This document shows, in pieces, positions 9,230-16,377 of a stretch of 37,991 bases of DNA; the first letter of the stretch is position 1, and every line of letters starts with the position of its first letter. The DNA is from Rhodoferax sp. U11-2br. Its GTDB lineage: Bacteria; Pseudomonadota; Gammaproteobacteria; Burkholderiales; Burkholderiaceae_C. A model generated the notes under the pieces. That model ran no database searches and had not been told where the DNA came from. It saw nothing but the letters and a program-made list of their open reading frames with translations. A program made the translations under genes and the position numbers. The DNA lies in assembly GCF_018619435.1 (NCBI RefSeq), contig NZ_JAHFZF010000039.1, positions 1-37,991 on the forward strand, written 5' to 3'.

Positions 9230-10021
9230 TCAGAAGCTTCGAGAGAGACCAAACATGAACGACGCTTCGCCATTGGCACTTGACTTGAGAAGCGGGCTGT
9301 CACTGATCTTGCTGGGCAAGAACTGATATTTCACTGATGTTATGAAAGTCCAATCCTCACCGACAGGGCGTGCGTAGGTCAAACCGATCTTGGGAATGGT
9401 CGCCGCGCCGGGCTTGTAGTCAACCACACCGCGCGCAACCTCTGCATCCAAGGTGCCGTAGTAGTAGTTGGCCATGTCCTTGGAAAGGTAGCTCACACCG
9501 ACGTTGGGTGTGAGTTTGCCGCTCCACATCATGAAATCGTAACCATACTTGGCCTCCACCTCGAATCCTTCGCTGGTGCCGGTCACATCTGCCTTTGCAA
9601 TTAACTCAAACTTGCCGACCGAGCTACGCCATGAAGCGGCCAAACCCATGTCGACACCACCATCTCGATCTACTAGCAGGCTTCGGTTGATACCATTTTT
9701 AGCCAGTTCCTGCACGCCAAAGTCTTCAACTTTTATCCCGTCCATCCGGGCAGAAGCAATGGCGTCCAGACCGAATGTTTGGCTGCGGTAAAGGTGGGCG
9801 CCAGCAGTCAGTCCACGTAAGAAGAATCGCTCGCCTTGATATTGAATCAATGGCAGTAGCGTGGACTTTGTGCCTTCACCGGCGTAGACGCTATCCGAAA
9901 CCCCAACACCCAAACCCAGGCTCCAACGACTGGGTGTCGACCCGGGCTGTAGCCCTGACTGAGCGAAGGAGAGGGTAGGCAAAGCAAAAATACAAACTAA
10001 AACAGACCGAGTTTTTTTCAT
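9230..10021 (-). CDS. MipA/OmpV-family outer-membrane protein
   Basis: From the ATG at 10019-10021 this is a 263-residue protein with a Sec signal peptide (MKKTRSVLVCIFALPTLSFA, cleavage after the Ala at 20). The mature part is a beta-barrel with alternating aromatic strands, a conserved family segment (FFLRGLTAGAHLYRSQTFGL) and a C-terminal Phe (GEASFMFGLSRSF) as outer-membrane proteins need for assembly. E. coli MipA is known as a scaffold for MltA and PBP1b, and other members have been linked to antibiotic or polymyxin response through two-component systems. Here it heads the efflux operon and lies near a sensor kinase, so a role in sensing or entry of an envelope-active compound is plausible but inferred. 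Confidence 0.9.
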   Translation of the reverse strand: MKKTRSVLVCIFALPTLSFAQSGLQPGSTPSRWSLGLGVGVSDSVYAGEGTKSTLLPLIQYQGERFFLRGLTAGAHLYRSQTFGLDAIASARMDGIKVEDFGVQELAKNGINRSLLVDRDGGVDMGLAASWRSSVGKFELIAKADVTGTSEGFEVEAKYGYDFMMWSGKLTPNVGVSYLSKDMANYYYGTLDAEVARGVVDYKPGAATIPKIGLTYARPVGEDWTFITSVKYQFLPSKISDSPLLKSSANGEASFMFGLSRSF

Positions 10022-10221
10022 AGCAGTTATGAGGATTGAGTGGTTGTAAGAAATGAGCGTCACACACCTGGCGGGTGATCGACTCAGACAGAACCTCACC
10101 AGGAGTTGGCGCGAGCGGAGCATACGTCTGGCATGTCGCGAAAATGTCGTTGTGTGGGCCAGTGCGCCATCGGAAGAAGAGGGAGAAATGTTGTCTCTCG
10201 TCGCCAATTGCATCGGCCAAC
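10022..10221. other. Promoter-side region of the MipA-efflux operon, abutting an IS remnant
   Basis: About 200 bp between the MipA-like start and the IS3 remnant. It must hold the operon promoter, but I see no convincing hexamers or operator dyads. The insertion remnant immediately beyond it may have replaced part of the original control region. Confidence 0.4.
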
Positions 10222-10443
10222 GCCCTGGCCGAGACGATCAATGGGCTGTGCAAGGCTGAGTTGATTCACCGCCGAGCCCCGTGGAAAACCAAGGAGTCAT
10301 TGGAGCTCGCTACCCTGGAGTGGGTGCACTGGTTCAACCACCACCGACTGCTGGAACCCATTGGGTATATTCCACCTGCCGAGGCGGAGGCCAACTTCTA
10401 CCGGCAACTTACCCAGAAGACCGAATCCCCGGTTTCACTTTAA
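10222..10443 (+). pseudogene. IS3-family transposase (OrfB), C-terminal remnant
   Basis: About 73 codons matching the end of the DDE transposase of the IS3 family: ETINGLCKAELIHRR, then LATLEWVHWFNHHRLLEPIG and IPPAEAEANFY, followed by the TAA at 10441. In an intact protein these residues come after the last catalytic Glu, so this remnant cannot be active. The rest of the transposase, OrfA and the left end are missing; the frame upstream of about 10222 does not look like transposase. It marks a past insertion followed by deletion, directly upstream of the MipA-efflux operon. Confidence 0.85.
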
Positions 10444-10447
10444 CTAT

Positions 10448-10476
10448 CCAGCCTCCACGAAAACCGGGGCGATTCA
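10448..10476 (+). repeat. Right terminal inverted repeat of the IS3 remnant
   Basis: Directly after the transposase stop the sequence CGAAAACCGGGGCGATTCA runs to 10476. Its reverse complement begins TGAATCGCCCCGG, the form of IS3-family left ends (TGA...CCCC). The exact outer end could be a few bases off, and no partner left end was seen in the window. Confidence 0.6.
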
Positions 10477-10669
10477 AAGGCGAAAAACCAGCCTTGATTC
10501 GTTGGCATTCCAGGTTTCCCCAACTGAATGGGATTCCTGATGCTGCAAACTGTCGGAGTCATTTGGCTTCCGGACAGCGGTCATTCGCGACTGACAGCAA
10601 CTGGCCCATAGCCGCCTTGCGGCCACCGCTTCAGGACGAGCGCTTCTTGCCGATAACCTGAAGGTTACG
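10477..10669. repeat. Dispersed intergenic repeat with AGCGGTCATTC motif
   Basis: Non-coding stretch holding an AGCGGTCATTC core at 10576-10586 followed by GACTGACAGCAACTGGCCC. Related cores (AGCGGACATT or its complement) occur in each other large gap at 11562, 14522, 14557 and 18870. This looks like a genome-wide repeat family rather than a promoter. Confidence 0.45.
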
Positions 10670-11260
10670 ATGAAAAACCTGCTCGCTCTGATGCTGGCCA
10701 GCGCCTGCTTCCAGGCGCAGTCCGCCAACCTGCCGCCCTGCGACAAGGCGGTGCGTTTCACTGCGGCTTGGTTCGCCGACCCGGAAGTGGACAACGCCAA
10801 GCCGGCCGCCGAACTGACGAAGATCGGCAAGGGCGCCGGCCCCAGCGGTACGCAACTCGGCCACGTCGTTGTCGAGACCAAGCTGGCCGTGATGCCGCAG
10901 ACCAGTTGCCAGGGCGTCGTCGTGCGGCTGGATTACATCAAACCGGTGCTGCGCGTGGCCAGCGAGATCCCGCCGGGCAGCTGTGCCTATGCGCACGTGA
11001 TGAAACACGAGCAGACGCATGTGCGCATTCACCGCGACATCGCGCGCCAGTTCCGCGAGCTGGGCTATCCCTGGGCCTCGGGCGGCAGCAGCGCGGGCAT
11101 CCTGGTCTACGCAAAACAGGAACTCGACCGCCTGATGCAAGCCCAGGTGCTGTTCGACAACCCCGAGGAATACGCCAGCAACTTCAGCGCGTGCGGTGGT
11201 GAGATCGCGCGGCTGGTGAAGCCCGCGGCGTCTACCAAGTCGGGGCAGACACCGGGTTGA
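10670..11260 (+). CDS. Secreted putative zinc metalloprotease-like protein (HEXXH)
   Basis: A 196-residue protein with a Sec signal peptide (MKNLLALMLASACFQAQSA, about residues 1-19). Residues 113-117 are HEQTH, matching the zinc-binding HEXXH signature, set in a helix (AYAHVMKHEQTHVRIH). Four cysteines beyond the signal (near 24, 80, 105 and 194) could form two disulfides in the periplasm. The start is supported by GAAGG 6 nt before the ATG. I do not recognise a named family; hydrolytic activity is inferred only from the motif. The gene looks richer in GC and in G/C third positions than its neighbours and is surrounded by IS debris and repeats, which suggests it was acquired separately. Confidence 0.75.
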   Translation: MKNLLALMLASACFQAQSANLPPCDKAVRFTAAWFADPEVDNAKPAAELTKIGKGAGPSGTQLGHVVVETKLAVMPQTSCQGVVVRLDYIKPVLRVASEIPPGSCAYAHVMKHEQTHVRIHRDIARQFRELGYPWASGGSSAGILVYAKQELDRLMQAQVLFDNPEEYASNFSACGGEIARLVKPAASTKSGQTPG

Positions 11261-11704
11261 GGCAACCGCCTTCCGCGAGGGCTGATTCGTCGCGCCTTGG
11301 GCTGGACCAGACTGATGCCGACGGTCAGGCTGAATAGTCGTATGACTGCTTACAGCGTCTGGTCGACTGCAGCGGTACGTGCAACGCTACCGGACCGTCG
11401 TGTAGACCTGCTTTCAGCCTTCAACAGTCGGCCGCCCGGAAAACTGGTCAACCTTCAGGCCTGTGACTCTTCAAGGCTGACAGAAGTCATTGGGATGTCA
11501 GCTGGCATGGTCAGGACCAGACCAAAAACGGAATTCCTTTGGGTCGAATTCAAAGATCCAAAGCGGACATTTGTTGGCAACATGTGCAAGCATTCGATCC
11601 GCGCTCTTGAGAGCAGCGCATAGTTCTTCTGTGCCCCGATAACGCGCTCGCCCAGTGCACAGATGCCGTTGCAGTCACCTCATTCCGGTTGCGACAGACA
11701 AGCT
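11261..11704. other. Gene-free gap with MITE-like repeat
   Basis: About 440 bp between the HEXXH gene and the end of the chemoreceptor gene. It contains one copy of the 67-bp inverted-end repeat and an AGCGGACATTT core at 11562. A 108-codon frame here has no recognisable features and runs through the repeat, so I do not call it a gene. No clear terminator for the leftward receptor gene was seen. Confidence 0.5.
11414..11480 (+). repeat. 67-bp MITE-like repeat, copy 1
   Basis: Starts TCAGCCTTCAACAG and ends CTCTTCAAGGCTGA; these two ends are inverted copies of each other at 12 of 14 positions. The same unit lies in reverse orientation at 18904-18970 with only two differences over 67 bp. The unit carries no coding capacity. 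Confidence 0.85.
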
Positions 11705-13441
11705 TTAGAAATTCTCCCACTCGCCATTGCCTTCCTTAGCTCTGCTGATCTGGTTGGTCAGCGCCACAGGTTTGGAGCCAGACTTGGCCACACCTTTTTT
11801 GCTGGGTGTAAGCGGCCTGGGTGCGCTGTGGGTGACCGGCTTGGTCAGACGCGCAGCATCAGCTGAGAACGTCCCCTCCTGCCCGGCTGCCAGCCTGAAC
11901 ACCGCGACCGTCTGTACCAGGTCCTGTGCCTGGCTCTTGAGGCTTGAGGCAGCAGCAGCCATTTCTTCGACCAGCGCCGCGTTTTGCTGGGTGACCTGGT
12001 CCATCTGTTGGATGGCTTCTCCAATCTGACTCACCCCCTGGCTTTGTTCGGTGCTGGCCGCACTGATCTCACCCATGATGTCGTTGACCCGGCGGATGGA
12101 GCCCACCACTTCGGTCATTGTGGCTCCGGCCTGATCAACCAGGGCAGTGCCTTGCTCAACTCGCTCCACACTGGTGCTGATGAGGGTCTTGATTTCTTTG
12201 GCCGCGTCTGCCGAGCGGCCCGCCAAAGAGCGCACCTCACTGGCGACCACGGCAAAACCGCGACCTTGTTCTCCGGCACGCGCAGCCTCTACGGCCGCGT
12301 TCAAGGCCAGGATGTTGGTCTGGAAGGCGATGCCATCAATCACACTGATGATGTCACTGATCTTGCGGCTTGATTCGTTGATGCCTTTCATGGTGTCAAC
12401 CACCTGGGCGACCACTTCACCGCCCTTGATCGCCACGGTGCTGGCGCTTTGGGCGAGTTGGTTGGCTTGACGCGCGTTGTCAGCGTTTTGTCTGACAGTC
12501 GAGGAAAGTTCTTCCATGGAGGCCGCGGTTTCTTCCAGCGCGCTGGCCTGTTCTTCGGTGCGTTGGCTAAGGTCGTTGTTGCCTTGAGCGATCTCGGCGC
12601 TGGCGGTAGCCACCGACTCGGAGCCGTTACGTACCGAGGAGACCACACCCACCAAAGCCGTTTGCATGCGTGCCATGGCGGCCATCACGCTGGTGGTGTC
12701 ACTGCTATGAACCTGTAAAGTTGCACTCAAATCACCATCAGCCACACGGCCAGCCACCGCTGACAGGTCGCTGGGTTCGGCGCCAAGAGAACGGGACAGG
12801 TCACGGGTTATCAACCAACCCATACCAGTACCTACAACCAGCATCAGCAAACCCAAAATCGCCATTAGTGTGGCATCAAAGCCTGCTGCTTGAACTGCAT
12901 CCTTGGCCAATCCCTCTGCAATTTCCTTTTGTATCACACGTGAGTCTTCGACGGCATTGAAGAGCACGGTTTGTAGCGGCAGCACTTCGCCCGTCAGCAA
13001 CGCTGCGGCCTCTTCCTTTTTGCCATTTCCGTCCAATTCAATAGCGCGATCCAAGATCTTGTTGTAGTTGCCCCGTGTGTCGTTGATGATCTTGAGGGAC
13101 TCCTTTGCTTTGGGCAGCTTGATACTCAATTCGAGTTTGTTCAACAGCTCGGTGTTTGCGGTCCGCAATTCAGCAATCTTTTTCTTTTCACCGGCCTCAA
13201 ATGTTGGATCAGTGGTGATGAGGATGTTGCGCGTGAAGCGCGCAATGGCGTTGAGGTTGTCTTTGACCTCGGTGAACTGGGCCACCTTCAGCATGCGGTT
13301 GTTGGCCACCTCGTCCAACTGGGCCGACAAAGAGCGCATTTGAACGGCTGAGTAAATGGCAATAGCTATGCCAATCAGAATCACCAGGCCAAAGCCCAGT
13401 GCGAGTCGGGTCGAAACCCGCATTTTGCTTAATGCTGACAT
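11705..13441 (-). CDS. Methyl-accepting chemotaxis protein
   Basis: A 578-residue transmembrane receptor. TM1 is at about 14-31, a periplasmic four-helix-bundle-type sensor follows (about 32-190), then TM2 (about 192-212), a HAMP domain and the long cytoplasmic signalling hairpin. The tip carries the near-invariant [20 protein letters not shown] segment, which docks CheA and CheW. The C-terminus is GEWENF, matching the xWExF pentapeptide that tethers CheR/CheB in other receptors, so this receptor probably supports its own adaptation. It follows cheW by 22 bp in the same direction. No other che genes are present, so it must feed into a pathway encoded elsewhere. The ligand is unknown. Confidence 0.95.
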   Translation of the reverse strand: MSALSKMRVSTRLALGFGLVILIGIAIAIYSAVQMRSLSAQLDEVANNRMLKVAQFTEVKDNLNAIARFTRNILITTDPTFEAGEKKKIAELRTANTELLNKLELSIKLPKAKESLKIINDTRGNYNKILDRAIELDGNGKKEEAAALLTGEVLPLQTVLFNAVEDSRVIQKEIAEGLAKDAVQAAGFDATLMAILGLLMLVVGTGMGWLITRDLSRSLGAEPSDLSAVAGRVADGDLSATLQVHSSDTTSVMAAMARMQTALVGVVSSVRNGSESVATASAEIAQGNNDLSQRTEEQASALEETAASMEELSSTVRQNADNARQANQLAQSASTVAIKGGEVVAQVVDTMKGINESSRKISDIISVIDGIAFQTNILALNAAVEAARAGEQGRGFAVVASEVRSLAGRSADAAKEIKTLISTSVERVEQGTALVDQAGATMTEVVGSIRRVNDIMGEISAASTEQSQGVSQIGEAIQQMDQVTQQNAALVEEMAAAASSLKSQAQDLVQTVAVFRLAAGQEGTFSADAARLTKPVTHSAPRPLTPSKKGVAKSGSKPVALTNQISRAKEGNGEWENF

Positions 13442-13463
13442 GGTAATCCTCCGGGTGTATGTA

Positions 13464-13991
13464 TCAGTTTGCGAGTTGTTGAGTGACCAGCCTCATCTCT
13501 GGGCTGCTCATGAGTTTTTCGATGTCGATCAGAATGAGCATGCGGTTCTCTAGCGAACCAATGGCCAGCAGGTGATCACTGCCAATGGCCGATGACAGCT
13601 CGGGCACCGGGCGCAGTTGCTCCGGGCTCAGGGTGATGACGTCCGAGACCCCATCAACCACCATGCCCACCACTCGGGCACCAATGTTGAGAACAATCAC
13701 CACGGTGAAGGTGTTGTAGTTCACCGGGTTGAGCTGGAACTTGATACGCATGTCCACAATGGGCACGATCACCCCACGCAGATTGACTACCCCCAGGATG
13801 TGCTCGGGCGCGTTGGCCATGCGGGTGGGGCGCTCGAAGGAGCGGATTTCCTGCACCCGCAGAATGTCCATGCCGTACTCTTCCTCGCCCAGCTTGAATG
13901 CCAAAAACTCGCTGATATCCAGATCTGGCGAACTGGATGTCAAGCTGGTGACATCTGATGTGCGCTGAGGCACTGCTGCTACTTTATTCAT
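13464..13991 (-). CDS. cheW: Chemotaxis coupling protein CheW
   Basis: A 175-residue CheW-like protein. After a ~25-residue polar N-terminal extension comes the two-lobed SH3-like fold with its usual blocks: [20 protein letters not shown], then [18 protein letters not shown], and [15 protein letters not shown]. It links receptors to the kinase CheA at the inner membrane. The ATG at 13989-13991 is preceded by AGAGGG at about 13 nt. Gene order cheW then receptor, with 22 bp between, suggests co-transcription. A weak flagellar-type promoter is visible upstream (14027-14052). Confidence 0.93.
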   Translation of the reverse strand: MNKVAAVPQRTSDVTSLTSSSPDLDISEFLAFKLGEEEYGMDILRVQEIRSFERPTRMANAPEHILGVVNLRGVIVPIVDMRIKFQLNPVNYNTFTVVIVLNIGARVVGMVVDGVSDVITLSPEQLRPVPELSSAIGSDHLLAIGSLENRMLILIDIEKLMSSPEMRLVTQQLAN

Positions 13992-14026
13992 ACTGCGCTG
14001 CCCTCTTTAATGTCGACAAATATCAA

Positions 14027-14052
14027 AATATGGCAATATTGTATATTCTTTG
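14027..14052 (-). promoter_or_regulatory. Possible sigma-28 (FliA) promoter for cheW
   Basis: On the minus strand CAAAGAAT, 10 nt, then GCCATATT. The sigma-28 consensus is TAAAGTTT-N11-GCCGATAA, so the match is partial and the spacer is one base short. Its position about 35-60 bp before the cheW start fits. Confidence 0.3.
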
Positions 14053-14520
14053 AAAATTTCTTGCATGAAATATTGCAAAAATCCATCCCGCACCCATCGT
14101 TCTGCCTGAGCACATCGAAGTAGAGGGTTAGTGAAGAGGCGACTGGGGCAAGCTCTAGATGTGGGACACACAAGCTTGAGACTGGATCTACTTTCCACCG
14201 GCTGCTGCTGAAACGGTTTGCAGGATTTGCCGTGGTCAGGTGTTGATTCGTTGAATCTTGACGGGTTAGTCTGGCGTATCAGGCTGCGTTAGAGCCGTCA
14301 TTCGCTATTGATGGATTTTGGGCTTCTTGGGCCATGCGTGGCCACATCTCCAATGACTCCTACCGCTGCACAGAAGCCGACTGTGCCGACCTTCTGATTT
14401 TTCGTGGTGGATGACTACTTTGGAGAAATTGGCTCAGCGAATGGCCGCTTGTGAGCACTGATTCCCAATGGCAGCACCTGGTCGTCACGAGACGACCACT
14501 TTGAGGATGGGCAACCTCGG

Positions 14521-14567
14521 TAGCGGACATTGGCGGCAAAAAACTGTAGACGCGTGAATGTCCGCTA
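14521..14567. repeat. Inverted repeat TAGCGGACATT / AATGTCCGCTA
   Basis: An 11-bp perfect inverted repeat (14521-14531 and 14557-14567) separated by 25 nt. It is built from the same GCGGACATT core that appears in the other large gaps. It could form a cruciform or an RNA hairpin, and may be a palindromic unit of a dispersed repeat family. Confidence 0.7.
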
Positions 14568-14763
14568 TCGGGCATCGATTTGGACAGCCGCTACGACAGC
14601 AATGGGTCGGGCCCTGTCGACGGCAACCAGCCTGGAACGGGCACCTGTATTGCAGCGAAAACGGGTCTACAGAAATCGAACTTACCCGCCCGATAGCCAA
14701 CTTGACTTTACCTATGCGTCGGCACCCACGATTCATCCATCCATGCGACACTGAGGTCGAAGA

Positions 14764-14769
14764 TTGACA
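14764..14769 (+). promoter_or_regulatory. Possible -35 element for the SIR2 operon
   Basis: A perfect TTGACA hexamer lies about 100 bp before the SIR2 gene. The region 16-21 nt downstream has only poor -10 matches (TTTCCA, CATTCT), so this is a weak call. Confidence 0.22.
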
Positions 14770-14865
14770 AAGTGTGCTGCGAAGAATTTCCATTCTTGCG
14801 GGAGCTACTTAACAATGACTAGTGTGGGCATGCATGCAGAACCGAAAGCCATCCTTCAATAAAAC

Positions 14866-16377
14866 ATGACAAAGGTAGTGCATCCACCTCCGCCGAGTCG
14901 AATTCTTGAAGCTGCAAAACACGGAGAGCTCGTGGTTTTCGTTGGCGCTGGAGCTTCCGTACTCTGCGGCAGCCCTAACTGGGTTGGCTTCGCTGCCGGG
15001 GTCGTCAATACGCTTTACGAAAAAGGCGTTCTGAACTTCGTTGAGGCAGAGCAACTGCGGAACATGGCGGACCCGCGCCGCACATTGTCGATTGCAATGA
15101 GCTTGGCCAAGCAAAACGACATAGCGCCCGACTTCGACAAGCTATTGCATGGCTCCCCTCAGAAACCGGAGGGCGAAGAGCTGTACGGGGTCTTGTCCGA
15201 AATGCAGCCTGTTTTTGTCACAACCAACTATGACAAGTGGTTACATGTAGCTCGTCCAGGCGCTGCGGTTGCAGCTCCCGCCGACGCATCGTCCGCTTCA
15301 GCAGGCCCAACCTTTGGCTCGCCCAAGTACTACCTGACTGACCATTTAACGCCTGACCGGCTGACCGAGAAGGGGGCGGTAGTTCATCTGCATGGGGCGT
15401 ACACGGTTCCATCCTCAATGGTGGTGTCTTTGAGTGATTACCTCCGTCACTATGCCGATGAGAAAGTTCGAAGCTTCCTTCGAGCGATGTTCAAAAACTA
15501 CACCGTGCTTTTTGTCGGCTATGGTTTGGCAGAGTTGGAAATTCTCGAGTACATCGTGCGCATGAAGGATGTCAGCGTCCCAGGTGATGGGCGACGCCAC
15601 TTTCTCTTGTACGCGTACCGGTCCAATGAGCAGAAACAGACGGAATACATCGAGCACTACTTCCGCGAGGAGTGCGGAGTTGAAGTAATTAAGTATTGCA
15701 TCGACAACAAAGGATACGGTGAGTTGGTCGAGCTCTTCAAGTCCTGGCGCCCTTTGTTGGATGTGCGCGCGCCGAATACTTTGGACCTCCAGGCTCGCCT
15801 TGATGACTTTGTGGCGACACCCAGTGGTCCTCACCGCGAAGCAGCAATCCGTCTTGTTCAGGAGCATCCTGACCTCGTCTCCTACTTCATGAACATTTTG
15901 AAGAGTGACCTTTGGTTCGCCGATTTGGACGGGGCAGGCTACTTCGACGTCAAGCACAGTCCTGGGCTTGTTACTCCACCTGGTCGTGAAGGGTATGTAC
16001 AAGCACCAGATTGGCCGGCGGTTCGCTACCTGGAGCGAATCGCGCCGAGCCTCACTGGCGGCACCGCCGCCCGAGCTGCTGAAATAGTGCGTGCCATAAC
16101 CAAAGACGGTCAAGCCAAGGGGCTCGAAAATTGGCGGACCTACTGGACCCTCGCCACCATCTTTTCCAGTTTGCCCTTGGATGTAATCCAAGATACAGAC
16201 ATGGAGCTAGTCAAGTTTTGGGTGAGCTCTCGCTTTGATGGAGGCTCCGCTGGCGAAGAGCTTGGAAATAAGCTTCTGCCAAGGTTGCTTGAAAGTGAGG
16301 CACCTACCGACTGGGCGCGAGCGAAATTGCTGATGGAAGTGTTGACAGAACTTAAGCCTGAGAAGGTTGTGCCATGA
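14866..16377 (+). CDS. SIR2-like domain protein, putative NADase effector of a defence system
   Basis: A 503-residue protein whose first ~290 residues form a SIR2-like Rossmann domain. The nucleotide-binding loop is VFVGAGAS (24-31), then VFVTTNYD (116-123) with candidate catalytic Asn121, VVHLHG (172-177) with candidate catalytic His176, and LFVGYGLAELEILEYI typical of bacterial SIR2_2 proteins. The cysteine zinc ribbon of true deacetylase sirtuins is absent. In known anti-phage systems (Thoeris ThsA, DSR1/DSR2, SIR2-Argonaute, SIR2-HerA) such domains degrade NAD+ and abort infection. The remaining ~210 residues are helical with no motif I know. The stop overlaps the next gene by 4 bp (ATGA), so the two proteins are probably made together and form a complex. 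No clear Shine-Dalgarno precedes the ATG. Confidence 0.88.
   Translation: MTKVVHPPPPSRILEAAKHGELVVFVGAGASVLCGSPNWVGFAAGVVNTLYEKGVLNFVEAEQLRNMADPRRTLSIAMSLAKQNDIAPDFDKLLHGSPQKPEGEELYGVLSEMQPVFVTTNYDKWLHVARPGAAVAAPADASSASAGPTFGSPKYYLTDHLTPDRLTEKGAVVHLHGAYTVPSSMVVSLSDYLRHYADEKVRSFLRAMFKNYTVLFVGYGLAELEILEYIVRMKDVSVPGDGRRHFLLYAYRSNEQKQTEYIEHYFREECGVEVIKYCIDNKGYGELVELFKSWRPLLDVRAPNTLDLQARLDDFVATPSGPHREAAIRLVQEHPDLVSYFMNILKSDLWFADLDGAGYFDVKHSPGLVTPPGREGYVQAPDWPAVRYLERIAPSLTGGTAARAAEIVRAITKDGQAKGLENWRTYWTLATIFSSLPLDVIQDTDMELVKFWVSSRFDGGSAGEELGNKLLPRLLESEAPTDWARAKLLMEVLTELKPEKVVP

Larger units (their letters stand above)
13992..14865. other. Gene-free gap between cheW and the SIR2 operon
   Basis: About 870 bp. 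The part next to cheW is AT-rich and holds its likely promoter. From about 14360 to 14760 the sequence is made of dispersed-repeat material, including an 11-bp inverted repeat at 14521-14567. The last 100 bp hold a possible -35 for the SIR2 operon. Short frames here carry no recognisable protein. Confidence 0.5.

Noticed and set aside
11297..11623. A 108-codon plus-strand frame
   Set aside because: It runs through the 67-bp repeat and a dispersed-repeat core and shows no protein-like pattern.
14485..14793. A 102-codon minus-strand frame before the SIR2 operon
   Set aside because: It is made of intergenic repeat sequence, including the inverted GCGGACATT pair.
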